A stretch of DNA of 64,000 bases from Geobacter sp. (GTDB lineage Bacteria; Desulfobacterota; Desulfuromonadia; Geobacterales; Geobacteraceae). A program made the position numbers and the translations under genes. The stretch's first letter is position 1; each line of letters starts with the position of its first letter. The notes beneath the pieces are model-generated. The model had not been told where the DNA came from and did not search any database. It saw only the letters and a program-made list of their open reading frames with translations. Location: positions 62,001 to 126,000 of the forward strand of contig POSG01000008.1 in the NCBI GenBank assembly GCA_003314535.1, read 5' to 3'. Positions 42,800-53,045 of the stretch are shown in pieces.

Positions 42800-44816
42800 T
42801 CATCTCATCGGGTTTTCCGTTGCCCGCGGACGGAAGCTGCTCGTCAAGAGCCGCTCTCACGGCCATCAGCAGCTCTCCGGGTTTCATGGGTTTTGACAGC
42901 AAAAGTGCTTCGCCGGTGTCGAAGCCATGGGTGTTGAGAATGTCATGGGTGTGGCCGCTGAAGAAAATGAACTTCACTTCCGGACTGATCCTCCTGATTT
43001 CGTTCATGAGCTGAGCACCGTTCTTCTTCGGCATGACCACATCACAGAGCAGCAGCCGGATATCATCGGAATGTTCCCTGAATTTTTCCAGCGCATCCAC
43101 TCCATCCGCCGCGTCAATCACCTGGTAGCCATACTTCGTCAGTATATGCTTGGTGAGCATGCGGACGAAACGGTCATCCTCGGCAACAAGAATTGTCTCC
43201 CTGTTGCCGACGGGAAGAAACTGGTTCTCATCCCTTTTCCGCTCGAGAGCGGCATCGATCAAGGGCAGGTACACGGAAAAAACCGTCCCTTTTCCCGGTT
43301 CGCTCTCAACATCGATGTGACCCTGGTGCTGGGTCACTATTCCGAAAGCCATGGACAGGCCGAGGCCGGTACCTTTCCCCACTTCCTTGGTGGTAAAGAA
43401 TGGATCGAATATCCTTTCCTTTGTCTCCGGATCAATCCCGGCGCCCGTATCGGAAACGGAAAGCCTCGCATAAACTCCAGGCCCGGGCTTCTTGGCCTCT
43501 TCCCCTTGTAATGGTTCAATCTCAACCATTTCCGTCGTTATGGTCAGCTGTCCACCCTGAGGCATGGCATCTCTCGCATTTGTCACAAGGTTGATGACTA
43601 TCTGGTCGATCTGCAGCTCATCGGCCATCACGATCAGGTCGTCACCTGAGAGCCCGAGGCAGAATTCGATGTTTTCGCCAACCAGCCTTTTCAGCAGCAC
43701 GCTTATGTCCCGTACGACCGCATTGAGATTGACTGCTTTCGGGTTCAGGATCTGGCTTCTGCTGAAGATGAGGAGCCGTCTCGTCAGTTCTCCCGCCCTG
43801 CCCGCAGCTGAAATGATCTGTTCCACGTAACTGCGGATGGAGCTGCTTTTCTTGATGCGATCCTGGAGCAGTTCCGCGCAACTCTCGATCACAGAAAGAA
43901 TGTTGTTGAAATCATGGGCCACGCCGCCTGCCAGTGTACCTATCGCTTCCATCTTCTGCGCATGTCGCAGCTGGTGCTCCAGGCGTTCCTTCTCCACGTC
44001 CCTGGCCTGGAGCGAATCCGTCATGCTGTTGAACGCCGTGGCCAGCTTGCCGATTTCATCTCCGGTTTCGACCGGAACCTTTTCAAGCGTTGCCCCCGAT
44101 CCCATGATCCTGACTCTTTCCGTGAGACTGTTGAGTGGTCGGGTTATCCCCTTTACAACCAAAAAGACTATGACAGTTGCAGCAAACAGAAAAAACAGGC
44201 CGATGAGGCTGCTGTTCAGTATGAGCTTTCCGAGAGACCGATTGAGAATGCCCTTGTCGAAAACTATCCTCACGAAGCCGATTGTCCGTTCCCGGTTGCC
44301 GAACATGCGGTCACCGAAGAACAGCGCTTCATCCGTCGTCTTGTCCGGGCCGGCCATAACGGGAGCCCAGAAATCCACCATATCCCTTTTCCGATTGATT
44401 GAAAGGAATTGCCCTGCTCTCCTCAGCCGGTTCAGGGTTTCGCTTTTTTCCTGATCAGGTATTCTGAGTTCCTGCTTTTGGCTTGCATTTCCCTGTTTTG
44501 CATTCTCGGCCAGCAATTCTCCGTCCTGATTGTATATGGAGACATACAAGACTTCCTTGCCCTGCAGGACGCTGTCGACAGGATCCTTCAGCATGTCGGG
44601 ATTCTCCGCGAAGACACCCAGCCTCGCCGTATCGGCGAGCAGCCTTGTCAGCACTTCACCCTGCCAGTCCAGGTATTCCGTCTTTGACCGCCATTCCCTG
44701 AAGACAAAATATCCTGTAAGGACAATCGAAAGTACAATGATTGACAAAATGCTCACCAGGAATATCTTGGCAGCGAAGGTTTCACTCAGGATCGCAAACA
44801 AGTTTCTTCTATTCAT
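42765..44816 (-). CDS. Hybrid sensor histidine kinase (HAMP, HisKA, HATPase, receiver)
   Basis: The 683-residue inner-membrane kinase has membrane segments near residues 15-37 and 200-222, a periplasmic domain between them, a HAMP region ([15 protein letters not shown]), the phospho-accepting His in [12 protein letters not shown] near residue 305, ATP-binding motifs ([25 protein letters not shown]), and a C-terminal receiver with the phospho-Asp in LLLCDVVMP. NtrB-like HDFNN motifs often indicate phosphotransfer to sigma-54 activators. The adjacent periplasmic binding protein is probably its ligand-sensing partner. Confidence 0.92.
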   Translation of the reverse strand: MNRRNLFAILSETFAAKIFLVSILSIIVLSIVLTGYFVFREWRSKTEYLDWQGEVLTRLLADTARLGVFAENPDMLKDPVDSVLQGKEVLYVSIYNQDGELLAENAKQGNASQKQELRIPDQEKSETLNRLRRAGQFLSINRKRDMVDFWAPVMAGPDKTTDEALFFGDRMFGNRERTIGFVRIVFDKGILNRSLGKLILNSSLIGLFFLFAATVIVFLVVKGITRPLNSLTERVRIMGSGATLEKVPVETGDEIGKLATAFNSMTDSLQARDVEKERLEHQLRHAQKMEAIGTLAGGVAHDFNNILSVIESCAELLQDRIKKSSSIRSYVEQIISAAGRAGELTRRLLIFSRSQILNPKAVNLNAVVRDISVLLKRLVGENIEFCLGLSGDDLIVMADELQIDQIVINLVTNARDAMPQGGQLTITTEMVEIEPLQGEEAKKPGPGVYARLSVSDTGAGIDPETKERIFDPFFTTKEVGKGTGLGLSMAFGIVTQHQGHIDVESEPGKGTVFSVYLPLIDAALERKRDENQFLPVGNRETILVAEDDRFVRMLTKHILTKYGYQVIDAADGVDALEKFREHSDDIRLLLCDVVMPKKNGAQLMNEIRRISPEVKFIFFSGHTHDILNTHGFDTGEALLLSKPMKPGELLMAVRAALDEQLPSAGNGKPDEMNASGEEVSTVE

Positions 44817-44827
44817 GGTCGTTTTCT

Positions 44828-45727
44828 TTACCGGACGATTCGTGCCCTGGCCCTCACATCATCACTCATTTTCAGCCGCAACTTTCTCAGGACTGTCTCA
44901 TTTACGGTCAAGACCGGATGCTCCACCTCCGTGGGCTGCAAATCGGCTGCTTTAGCACCGGACAAAATTCTGGCTGCCATTTCCCCAGCTTGCCGCCCCA
45001 TGTCGAAAGGACTCGCTTCAACGGACATGAGGGCGCCCACTCCCACGTACTTGGCGGAAAACGAGCATACCGGAATGCCGTTTCTCATGGAAAACAGCAT
45101 CACCGCCTCGATCGTGTCCGGAGTGATCGCCGTGGTATCCGGAATCATCCAAATGGCGTCAACCGTCCCCTTCAAGGCAAGCAAAGAGTCCGCAACCTCC
45201 TTCGGACTGGTCACTTCCCTGGCACGGATCTCCATTCTGAGCGCCCTGGCTGAACTCATGGCCCTTTTTAAAAACGATCCGGACTTGTCCGGATCGAAAA
45301 GGACACCGATCCGGCGGGCGTCAGGCAGCACTCTTCTTATGGCGGACAACTGTCTTTCAGGGGAAACCGCCATGCTGACACCGGTTACGTTTCGTTCATT
45401 GCGGAGGACCGAATGGGGATTCAGGACCATGAGATGGACGAGAGGGATGTGCTGGTATTTCTTTCCCTTGCGAAGAGCTTCAGCACCGATTGCCAGGATC
45501 ATGTCGGGTTTGCGCTCCCTGATTGCCTGGTCCGCCTCATTGACCCGGAGGACTGCATAGCCGACCCCACGGGCCTTTGCTTCAAGGGCGGACCTGAACC
45601 CGGCGAGAGCCTCGTTGTATGGACTGATTCCCAGGCTCTGTATGACCAGTATGTATGGATGGTCTGCGCTGGAGATAACGCTTGGGACTATAAGCAGAAA
45701 AAGTATGAGGATTATAATGCGGAGCAT
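44828..45727 (-). CDS. ABC-type periplasmic substrate-binding protein (DUF534/TrpX-like)
   Basis: After a signal peptide (MLRIIILILFLLIVPSVISSA) the 299-residue protein has the two-lobed binding fold of the family, with MILAIGAEALRKG, ILFD-like GVLFDPDKSGSFL and AIWMIPDTTAITPDTIEAV. No transporter permease or ATPase is adjacent, while the hybrid kinase gene follows by 11 bp. It is therefore probably a sensing adaptor for the kinase rather than a transport component. The ligand is unknown. It is divergent from the TonB receptor gene. Confidence 0.85.
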   Translation of the reverse strand: MLRIIILILFLLIVPSVISSADHPYILVIQSLGISPYNEALAGFRSALEAKARGVGYAVLRVNEADQAIRERKPDMILAIGAEALRKGKKYQHIPLVHLMVLNPHSVLRNERNVTGVSMAVSPERQLSAIRRVLPDARRIGVLFDPDKSGSFLKRAMSSARALRMEIRAREVTSPKEVADSLLALKGTVDAIWMIPDTTAITPDTIEAVMLFSMRNGIPVCSFSAKYVGVGALMSVEASPFDMGRQAGEMAARILSGAKAADLQPTEVEHPVLTVNETVLRKLRLKMSDDVRARARIVR

Positions 45728-45918
45728 TAGCCGGTTCGTATGGACAAATGTGATACGTTTTGATACGTTACATTGCATCAAGCGGCAACCCGAGTGTTTC
45801 ATGGAAAGAGAGTTTCCGGCCGGCATAAGTAAAATGTGAGCGCATAAACTTACCGCGGCCGGGTTTCGTATTCAAAGCTCGGCACATCACGATACTTTTC
45901 GAGGTATGGAAATTCATT

Positions 45919-47805
45919 ATGCACAGCTTTGCATTAAAAACAAGCCTGGTTTTGTCGTGTCTTGTCCTGATGTCGGTTCTGAAGGCAGGGAACCTGAATG
46001 CGGCTGAAAGCGAGGAAATGAATGTCCTCGAAATGTTCTACGACGAAAATGATCTTGTCACCACTGCTTCAAGATCTGCAAAACCCATTTCCCAAGTAGC
46101 CGAAAACATCACCGTAATCACCGCTGAAGACATAAAGGCCATGAACGCTCACTCTGTAGCCGATGTACTGAATACGGTAACCGGTGTCCAATTGCTCAAC
46201 AATTACGGTCCTGGAAGCAGCCCGGAGGTCATGGTCCAAGGTGCGGCATCCCGCCACGTGCTCGTGCTCATCGATGGCGTAAGCCAGAACAATCTCAGCG
46301 ACGGTTTCCCGGATATAGGCACAATGCGTACCCAGCACGTGGATCGCATCGAAATCGTGAAGGGACCTGCATCCTCTTCCTGGGGGTCATCACTCGGCGG
46401 AGTCATAAACATCATCACCAAATCGCCCGATGACTCAAGAAAGTTCGGCGGGACAGCCGTAACTTCCATTGGAGAACGGAACACCGGAGACTACCGGGGA
46501 GAAGTTTCCGGCACGATCAGGTCCTTTGGTTACTATCTTTCAGGCGGCGGATTCCTGACCGACGGGCTGCAGACGGGCACCGACCTGCGAAGCGGCAACA
46601 TCTATTCGAAACTCCAATGGAAACCGGCAGACGATTCCATCATCACCCTTACAATCGGGTACGATACCGGTACCCGCGGTATCGGTGTCATGACGCTTCC
46701 GGATGGCATCATCAAATTCCGCAACCGCTACGACAATTTTTTCTCATCGCTTTCACTGAACCAGAGAATCAGCGAAGACCTCAGCCTGGACGCCGTTTTT
46801 CGCAGCTCTTATCGGAAAGTCGCAATAGCAATGAAAGAATCAAGCACCGGGATCGAAAGCGTATATTCCAGCGGGAAAGACATAAACTTCGGCGGCAATG
46901 CCCGTCTCAACTGGGAAAAGGGACCAAACAACCTGGTGCTCGGAACGGATTTCGATTTCGGAACCCTGGATTCGCCCAATATCGCAGACGATCATGCGAG
47001 GCTGGACAAGTGGGCAGTCTATTCCAATGACACGATCAGGCTTGGCCGGTTTTCCCTGACCCCTGGTCTCCGCTACGACTATACCAGCTCCAACGGTGAC
47101 TTCATAAGCCCCAGTCTCGGCACCACCTGCGCCATAGCCGATTCCACCATCATCAGGGGATACGTGGCCAGGGGCTTCAACACCCCGCCACTAGGCTACA
47201 CTTTCGGCAGCACGCTGTTTTCGGTGCCCAATCCTGACCTGAAGATGGAAAAAGTATGGTCTTACTCCGCGGGGTTTGAAACGGCCGTGCTTTCACACAT
47301 TTGGGTCAAGGCCACCTATTTCCATCACGATGTCTCCGATGCCCTGACTTCGGTCCTCTTGCCGAGTGGATACTACACGACGATCAACGGGGGCAAGCAG
47401 AAAAGGGAAGGCGTTGAGGTTGAACTTAAGACGGCGCCGGTGTTTCACTTTGCCCTGACTGGAGGATTCACGTTTATCAACGTCAAGGACGGGACCACCG
47501 GCGAAGTTGTCAATAACGTGCCGCGTTACGTCTATGACGTGGGAATTCAGTATGACGATAGCCGGTTCCTGCGGGCACTACTCAAAGGGAGGTATATCGA
47601 CTACAACTCTTCATCATATAATAGCGGAAAATACTCCACCATGATCTGGGACCTCAACCTGTCGAAGGAATTCCAACTCAGCCATGTGGTGACTGCCGAG
47701 GCATTTTTCACGGCCCATAACCTTTTCAACGGCGCGCAGTATTCCATGGATTTCTACAAAAACCCCCGGCGCTGGTTCGAAGGGGGCCTCCGCTTCTCGT
47801 TCTGA
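45919..47805 (+). CDS. TonB-dependent outer-membrane receptor
   Basis: The 628-residue protein has a signal peptide, a plug domain (PISQVAENITVITAEDI, VADVLNTVTGVQL, VLVLIDGVSQN, RIEIVKGPASSSWGSSLGGVINIIT cited by ends) and a beta-barrel ending in the aromatic terminus WFEGGLRFSF. This type imports siderophores, cobamides or other metal chelates with TonB energy. Its divergent arrangement with the binding protein and kinase suggests ligand-induced expression. The specific substrate is not evident. Confidence 0.93.
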   Translation: MHSFALKTSLVLSCLVLMSVLKAGNLNAAESEEMNVLEMFYDENDLVTTASRSAKPISQVAENITVITAEDIKAMNAHSVADVLNTVTGVQLLNNYGPGSSPEVMVQGAASRHVLVLIDGVSQNNLSDGFPDIGTMRTQHVDRIEIVKGPASSSWGSSLGGVINIITKSPDDSRKFGGTAVTSIGERNTGDYRGEVSGTIRSFGYYLSGGGFLTDGLQTGTDLRSGNIYSKLQWKPADDSIITLTIGYDTGTRGIGVMTLPDGIIKFRNRYDNFFSSLSLNQRISEDLSLDAVFRSSYRKVAIAMKESSTGIESVYSSGKDINFGGNARLNWEKGPNNLVLGTDFDFGTLDSPNIADDHARLDKWAVYSNDTIRLGRFSLTPGLRYDYTSSNGDFISPSLGTTCAIADSTIIRGYVARGFNTPPLGYTFGSTLFSVPNPDLKMEKVWSYSAGFETAVLSHIWVKATYFHHDVSDALTSVLLPSGYYTTINGGKQKREGVEVELKTAPVFHFALTGGFTFINVKDGTTGEVVNNVPRYVYDVGIQYDDSRFLRALLKGRYIDYNSSSYNSGKYSTMIWDLNLSKEFQLSHVVTAEAFFTAHNLFNGAQYSMDFYKNPRRWFEGGLRFSF

Positions 47806-47874
47806 GAGCCGAACTGCTTCCATTCATTCCAGGAGCCAAGCAATGCCAGCGGTTACCGCGTATAGCGAAACATA

Positions 47875-49038
47875 ATGCCCGGTTTTGTTGAGAAGACGCC
47901 GCTTTCCATCCAGGCCCCTGCCTCGCCGAAGGATGCTCCCACATTGAGGTCAGGTAACCCCGACTTTTTTTCTAGCACCCTCCGGTACAAGCCAACCTTT
48001 AGACCGGACACGGCAAGGGACAACCTGTATAAACTCCTGACCCCGGGAGTGATCAGGGACCGGTTCCTTGATCGGCGCATCGAACAGCTCCACCATCGTT
48101 TCCGCAGTTACTCCGCCTATTACCCTTACGGCCAGTGGGCGCCCGGCCTTGAAGTAACCGACGAAATGAGATCGGTAACGGAAACCTTTCTGCCCGCGCC
48201 GGAAATCCATTCGGCTTTCCGGCGGCTGTTCAGCCTGGCTCGCCGGCACCGGCCGCTGCCCCCGGCTTCCGGCGCCGGGACGGAAATGAACTGGCTGGAT
48301 TTCCTTTTGCGGCACCGTTCGATCCGCACGGGCGCTAACCCGGCACTGCTGCTGGAAAGCCTTTGCGATGACGAAGCGTTCCGTATCCGTTTCCTGTTCG
48401 AACATTTCCTGCCGCGCCGCCATGGAGGCGGCTTCAACCGGTATCCCCGCCAGATGCGGTTTCTGCAGCGCCACCTTGAACGCAGAACCAACAGCTTTGG
48501 AGAAGGTATCCGCTGCCTGGACGCCGCCTGCGGAACGGGAGAAGGGACTTACGACCTGGCGGGGTTATTGCGGCACTGCGGCTTACCAGTTGCCGGGCGG
48601 GGAATCCGCGGCTCGACCATCGAACCGCTGGAGCTCTTCGCCGCGGCCCACGGTTTTTTCCCCCATGATCCTGCAAGGGAGTCGGGATTCAAAGGCGTCA
48701 TGCAGTCACTGATGGACGACAAGGCACTGGATGAAGTGGAATTCCTGCTGGAGGACGTTTCGATCCCGCGCCACAACGATGAAACAGCTTACGACGTGAT
48801 TCTGTGCAACGGTCTGCTGGGAGGGCCCGCCCTTCACCGTGAGGAAGATCTGGCGCAGGCTGTCGCTTCACTGGCCGGGCGGCTTCGGCCGGGCGGCATT
48901 CTACTGGCCGCGGACAGGTTCCACGGCGGCTGGAAAAAGCTTATGCCGGATCTTCGCCAAATGGAAATAATGTCGCGTTGCGGACTGGAAGTGATTTTCA
49001 CCGGGGAAGGAATCGCCGCGACAAAAGGCAGAGGTTAG
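47875..49038 (+). CDS. CheR-like SAM-dependent methyltransferase
   Basis: The 387-residue protein has a basic N-terminal region of ~210 residues and a methyltransferase domain with CLDAACGTGEGTYDLA near residue 212, LLEDV and YDVILCNGLLGGPALHREEDLAQAV near residue 315, which resembles CheR-type enzymes. No chemotaxis genes are adjacent. The ATG lacks a clear ribosome site, so the start may be wrong. It follows the TonB receptor by 69 bp and may share its transcript; the target of methylation is unknown. Confidence 0.72.
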   Translation: MPGFVEKTPLSIQAPASPKDAPTLRSGNPDFFSSTLRYKPTFRPDTARDNLYKLLTPGVIRDRFLDRRIEQLHHRFRSYSAYYPYGQWAPGLEVTDEMRSVTETFLPAPEIHSAFRRLFSLARRHRPLPPASGAGTEMNWLDFLLRHRSIRTGANPALLLESLCDDEAFRIRFLFEHFLPRRHGGGFNRYPRQMRFLQRHLERRTNSFGEGIRCLDAACGTGEGTYDLAGLLRHCGLPVAGRGIRGSTIEPLELFAAAHGFFPHDPARESGFKGVMQSLMDDKALDEVEFLLEDVSIPRHNDETAYDVILCNGLLGGPALHREEDLAQAVASLAGRLRPGGILLAADRFHGGWKKLMPDLRQMEIMSRCGLEVIFTGEGIAATKGRG

Positions 49039-49117
49039 CAGTATAACGCAAAGCCGGCAATCTCGGAAGGGCACGTTGAAAACCTGCACCTACGGACATT
49101 TGGCCGGATTTTCCGTC

Positions 49118-50062
49118 TCACGTTACAGCTGGGGAAGGAAATGGCCCCGGAATGCGGGGTATGGACAGGGGAGAAAAGTGCGCGGCAGCCCATGCCAGGA
49201 CTTCGGCGCATGACGAGTCCCGGAGGCCTTTGGGCGGCTTTTGGCCGAGAAAAACCAAGGCGTTGTATAAGATGAGATGCCCCTCCCGCTCCAGATCGCG
49301 GCCTGAAGCCAGGGAAACGGCGTTGTGCCGTTTGCTTAGTTTCGCCCCTTCAGGTCCGGTGACCAGCGGCAGGTGCCAATACGCAGGTGTGGGGTAGCCC
49401 AGCAGGCGCTGGAGGCGGATCTGACGCGGAGTGGAAGGAAGGAGGTCCGCGCCGCGCACGATCTGCGTCACCCCGGACAACGCATCGTCCACGACCACCG
49501 CCAGCTGATAGGCGAAGGGTCCGTCGGCCCTCTTTATAACGAAATCACCGCCAGCATGGGAGAGATCGGTGCGTTGCGGTCCCATGATCCCGTCGAAGAA
49601 TTCTATCGGCTCGGAGCCGGCATGGACGCGTATGGACCTGGCGGTCTTGCCTTCGGGAATTCCGTTGCGGCACAGGCCGGGATAGGCAGGCCCCTCCTCT
49701 CCCGGGTGGGGCGCGGAAGCGGCCCGGGCGATCTCGGCCCGCGAGCAGCCGCATGGATAGGCGGCGCCTTCCCTGAGAAGCCGTTCCAAAGCCTCCTGGT
49801 AGACTGCCGTTCTGCGGCTTTGCCGGAGTATCTCCCCGTCCCAGCGGAAGCCCAGTATCTCCAGGGTGCGAAGGATGTCGTCGGCCATCCCCGGGACCAC
49901 GCGCGGCGTATCCAGGTCCTCGATACGCAAGAGCCACAGCCCCCCTGTTCTTCTCGCCATTACATAGCTGCCAAGGGCCGCCACCAGCGAACCCAGGTGG
50001 AGCGGGCCGGTGGGGGAAGGGGCGAAGCGGCCGATCGTCGTTGCAGTTTTTCCCTGTTCCAT
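49118..50062 (-). CDS. gluQRS: Glutamyl-Q tRNA(Asp) synthetase
   Basis: GluQRS attaches glutamate to the queuosine base of tRNA(Asp). The 314-residue protein lacks the anticodon-binding domain of GluRS and has the HIGH-like FAPSPTGPLHLGSLVAALGSY, the zinc site YPCGCSR, and the KMSKS-equivalent KLSKRHNAVSL. ATG 50062 is the family start. It stands between the methyltransferase (convergent) and ppnP (same strand). Confidence 0.95.
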   Translation of the reverse strand: MEQGKTATTIGRFAPSPTGPLHLGSLVAALGSYVMARRTGGLWLLRIEDLDTPRVVPGMADDILRTLEILGFRWDGEILRQSRRTAVYQEALERLLREGAAYPCGCSRAEIARAASAPHPGEEGPAYPGLCRNGIPEGKTARSIRVHAGSEPIEFFDGIMGPQRTDLSHAGGDFVIKRADGPFAYQLAVVVDDALSGVTQIVRGADLLPSTPRQIRLQRLLGYPTPAYWHLPLVTGPEGAKLSKRHNAVSLASGRDLEREGHLILYNALVFLGQKPPKGLRDSSCAEVLAWAAAHFSPLSIPRIPGPFPSPAVT

Positions 50063-50112
50063 CTAGCTTGTAAAGACCTGCCAGGTTCTTGAAACCTGCC
50101 AGGTCTCGCAAC

Positions 50113-50427
50113 CTACCCGATATACGAACAACAGTAATCAGTCACCGTCTTCACTTTCATGGTGAACTTCGCATTGGCCGCGACCTCGAAGGACTCTCCG
50201 CCCCTCACCGTTTTCCATTCCGCAGATCCCGGCAGTTGCACATCAAGCTCACCGGCCAGTATCTCCATCAGCTCCGGCTTGCCGGTGTCAAACGTGTATT
50301 CACCCGGAAGCATGATCCCGAGGGTCTTCCTGCTGCCGTCGGCAAACAGCACGGAACGGCTGGTCACCTTGCCGTCGAAATATACATTGGCCTCTCGAAT
50401 TACCGTTACATTCTTGAATTCTGACAT
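50113..50427 (-). CDS. ppnP: Pyrimidine/purine nucleoside phosphorylase
   Basis: PpnP is a small cupin-fold enzyme that splits nucleosides with phosphate. The 104-residue protein starts [20 protein letters not shown] and shows [29 protein letters not shown] and [12 protein letters not shown], the family pattern. Length fits. It is a single gene between gluQRS and the Hda-like gene. Confidence 0.94.
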   Translation of the reverse strand: MSEFKNVTVIREANVYFDGKVTSRSVLFADGSRKTLGIMLPGEYTFDTGKPELMEILAGELDVQLPGSAEWKTVRGGESFEVAANAKFTMKVKTVTDYCCSYIG

Positions 50428-50527
50428 TGGTTGCTCCTCGATCGTCTAGTATTGATGCTAGCGAAAAATCTGCACCCCTCACCCGGACTGCGTCCACCCT
50501 CTCCCTTGATGGAGAGGGTATTGATTT

Positions 50528-51250
50528 TCATGATCGACCCAGCACCTCGCGCGCCAGCCGGAGAGTGACCTTCCTGCCCTCGGCCAGCGCGAAACGCCCG
50601 ATCTGCTCCAGGGCGCCGCGGAGCGACGGCACGTCCCTGCGGACATGCTTCAGCACGTACTCGGCCACATCTGAAGGCACGATCACCTGCATGTCTTCGG
50701 CCAGCTTGGCCAGGATCATGCGCCGGGAATCGTCGTCGTTGATGTCGACCCTGGCCACCAGACCCCACAGCAACCTTGATATCAGGTGGTCGTCCAAACC
50801 CGGCAGCTCCTTTGGCGGCGCCAGCCCGGTGATCATGATCCTTCGGCCCGAATCGTAGAAGTCGTTGAAAAGCTGCCAGATCTCCACCTTCAGATTGGCG
50901 TTGTCCGGCAGCAGGTGGATATCGTCCAGGAGCAGCGCCTGCGCACCCTGGAACCGTTCCCCCAAAAGCGACACCCGCTCCGCGGAATAGTCGCCGCTGT
51001 AGATCTGCTGGATCTCGCGGCAGGAAATCATGGGCGCCGGTGCCACAGGTGAGGACAGGCAGTTGGCAACCGCCGCCAGCAGATGGGTTTTGCCGCTCCC
51101 CGGTGGGCCGTAGACGTAGAGCAGGTTTTCCGTCCCGTCATTGCCGGCCAGCTTCCGTGCGAAGAGGTTTGCCGCCCTGTTGCCGTCGCAGACGACGAAA
51201 TTGTCGAAGGTGTAGCGGGGAGTTGCCGGGAAATCGAAGACCAGCTGCAT
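50528..51250 (-). CDS. hda: DnaA-paralog ATPase of the Hda type
   Basis: The 240-residue protein is the AAA+ part of DnaA without the N- and C-terminal DnaA domains. It has Walker A in YGPPGSGKTHLLAAVAN near residue 50, Walker B in ALLLDDIHLLP near residue 109, sensor I in RIMITGLAPP and the arginine-containing SRLLWGLVARV. Hda regulates replication initiation by promoting ATP hydrolysis on DnaA. The start MQLVFDF matches the Hda clamp-binding style QLxxF. It lies directly downstream of ruvB with two bases between. Confidence 0.88.
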   Translation of the reverse strand: MQLVFDFPATPRYTFDNFVVCDGNRAANLFARKLAGNDGTENLLYVYGPPGSGKTHLLAAVANCLSSPVAPAPMISCREIQQIYSGDYSAERVSLLGERFQGAQALLLDDIHLLPDNANLKVEIWQLFNDFYDSGRRIMITGLAPPKELPGLDDHLISRLLWGLVARVDINDDDSRRMILAKLAEDMQVIVPSDVAEYVLKHVRRDVPSLRGALEQIGRFALAEGRKVTLRLAREVLGRS

Positions 51251-51252
51251 GA

Positions 51253-52269
51253 TCAGAACAGCTTTCCCTGGGGGGATTCGGGCGCCTGGCGGCCGAAGTG
51301 GAGATATGCGGAGCGGGTGGCAGTGCGGCCACGCGGCGTGCGGTTCAGGAAGCCGTTCTGGATCAGGTAGGGCTCATAGACGTCCTCGATGGTGTCGCTC
51401 TCCTCGCAGATGGCGGCTGCAAGGGTATCCAGCCCCACAGGCCCGCCGGAAAACTTGTCGATGATGGTAAGCATTATCAGACGGTCCATTGGGTCGAAGC
51501 CCATCTCGTCGATCTCCAGGAGCCCCAGGGCGTCACTGGCGACTTTGCGGGTGATGACGCCGTCAGCCCGCACCTGGGCATAGTCCCTGACCCTGCGCAG
51601 CAGGCGGTTGGCCACCCGGGGCGTGCCCCGGCTGCGGCGAGCCATCTCCAAGGCGCCATCGGAGTCGATGCCTATGCCGATTATACGGGCCGAACGGGTG
51701 ACGATGGTTGCCAGTTCGGCCTCGGTGTAGAATTCCAGCCGGGATATAACGCCGAAACGGTCGCGCAGAGGCGAAGACAGGAGTCCCGCTCTCGTGGTTG
51801 CCCCCACAAGGGTGAACCTCGGCAGGTCCAGCTTGATGGTGCGGGCGCTGGGTCCCTGTCCGATGATTATGTCCAGCTGGAAGTCCTCCATGGCAGGATA
51901 GAGAATCTCCTCCACCACGTGGGACAGCCGGTGGATCTCGTCGATGAACAGGACATCGTGGGGCTCAAGATTGGTGAGAATGGCGGCCAGATCTCCAGGC
52001 CTCTCGATGACCGGCCCGGAGGTGGATTTTATGTTCACCCCCATTTCCGCGGCGATGATGTTGGCCAGGGTGGTCTTGCCGAGACCGGGGGGACCATAGA
52101 GGAGCACGTGGTCCAGCGATTCGCTCCGCCCGCGGGCCGCGTCTATGAACAGCTGCAGGTTCCCCTTGGCCTTCTCCTGGCCCACGTACTCTGCAAGAGC
52201 ACGGGGACGCAGGGTCGACTCGAACAGGAAATCGTCTTCGGTTGTCTGGGGCTCAATTATCCGGGGCAT
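51253..52269 (-). CDS. ruvB: Holliday junction branch-migration helicase RuvB
   Basis: RuvB is the hexameric motor that drives branch migration with RuvA. The 338-residue protein has Walker A in [17 protein letters not shown], Walker B in LFIDEIHRL, sensor I in [18 protein letters not shown] and the winged-helix C terminus RTPRGRTAT. Length is typical. It is separated from ruvA by a 176-bp repeat-containing gap, while ruvC and ruvA overlap. Confidence 0.97.
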   Translation of the reverse strand: MPRIIEPQTTEDDFLFESTLRPRALAEYVGQEKAKGNLQLFIDAARGRSESLDHVLLYGPPGLGKTTLANIIAAEMGVNIKSTSGPVIERPGDLAAILTNLEPHDVLFIDEIHRLSHVVEEILYPAMEDFQLDIIIGQGPSARTIKLDLPRFTLVGATTRAGLLSSPLRDRFGVISRLEFYTEAELATIVTRSARIIGIGIDSDGALEMARRSRGTPRVANRLLRRVRDYAQVRADGVITRKVASDALGLLEIDEMGFDPMDRLIMLTIIDKFSGGPVGLDTLAAAICEESDTIEDVYEPYLIQNGFLNRTPRGRTATRSAYLHFGRQAPESPQGKLF

Positions 52270-52279
52270 AGGGAAAACC

Positions 52280-52440
52280 GTTTTAAGTTTTGAGTTTTAA
52301 GTTTTGAGTGCTAAGTGTTAAGCATGGTACCTTCGAAAAGACCGTATTCAGAACGACTTCTGTGAACACTTCAGTCAGCAACTGGTTTTCCGAATCAGGT
52401 TTTAGTCTTTACTTAACACTTAAAACCTAACACTTAAAAC
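52280..52440. repeat. Inverted TTAAGTTTTGAGT-type repeat between ruvA and ruvB
   Basis: AT-rich arms built of TTTTAAGTTTTGAG units (52280-52322) face their inverse CTTAACACTTAAAACC units (52411-52440). The base composition is unlike the flanking genes. It is a low-complexity intergenic repeat of unknown role. Confidence 0.6.
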
Positions 52441-52445
52441 ATGTT

Positions 52446-53045
52446 TCATTTCATCAACGCCTTCAGCGCCTGCTTCAACACCTCTTCCATGGAGTCGTCA
52501 GGCGAGACCCGCATTTCCGCCAGGGTTTTCTTCACCACCGCTTCCTTGTAGCCCAGGTTGACCAGGGCCGAGGCCACGTCGTCCTCGATGCCCGCGGACG
52601 GTGCCATGCCGTCTCCTTCCAGCGCCGGCGCAGCCAGGTCCATCTTCACCACCTTGTCCCTCAGCTCCAGCACCAGGCGCTCTGCGGTTTTCTTGCCGAT
52701 GCCGGGCACCGCGGACAACCTGCCCAGGTCGGCGCGCACGATGGCGGCTGCCAGCTCTTTGGTCTGCACGTTGGAAAGGATGTCCTTGGCCAGCTTGGGG
52801 CCGATGCCGGATACGGAGATGAGGAGCTGGAAAAAGCTCTTTTCCGCCAGGGTGCGGAAGCCGTAAAGGTTGATGGCATCTTCCTTGACGTGGGTGTAGA
52901 TGTTGAGGGAAATCTGCGCGCCCGGCTCAGGGAGCTCATAGTAAGTGGAAAAGGGAATCTGCACCCGGTAGCCGACGCCGCTGACGTCCAGGACGATGAA
53001 TTCCGGCGACTTGTGGGAGATCTTTCCGGTGAGAAGGGCTATCAC
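52446..53045 (-). CDS. ruvA: Holliday junction DNA-binding protein RuvA
   Basis: RuvA binds the four-way junction and loads RuvB. The 199-residue protein has domain I ([22 protein letters not shown]), two helix-hairpin-helix motifs ([12 protein letters not shown] and [12 protein letters not shown]) and the flexible C-terminal domain III ([15 protein letters not shown]). The start is GTG at 53045, which follows GGAGG and overlaps the ruvC stop as GTGA; a longer frame to 53093 lies inside ruvC. Confidence 0.97.
   Translation of the reverse strand: MIALLTGKISHKSPEFIVLDVSGVGYRVQIPFSTYYELPEPGAQISLNIYTHVKEDAINLYGFRTLAEKSFFQLLISVSGIGPKLAKDILSNVQTKELAAAIVRADLGRLSAVPGIGKKTAERLVLELRDKVVKMDLAAPALEGDGMAPSAGIEDDVASALVNLGYKEAVVKKTLAEMRVSPDDSMEEVLKQALKALMK

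Noticed and set aside
49040-49115. ACGCAAAGCCGG stretch resembling the core of a GEMM-I (cyclic di-GMP) riboswitch
   Set aside because: Only the short core matches; the upstream GCAAACC block and the downstream GGTAGCCGGG-type block are missing, and the location is between convergent genes.
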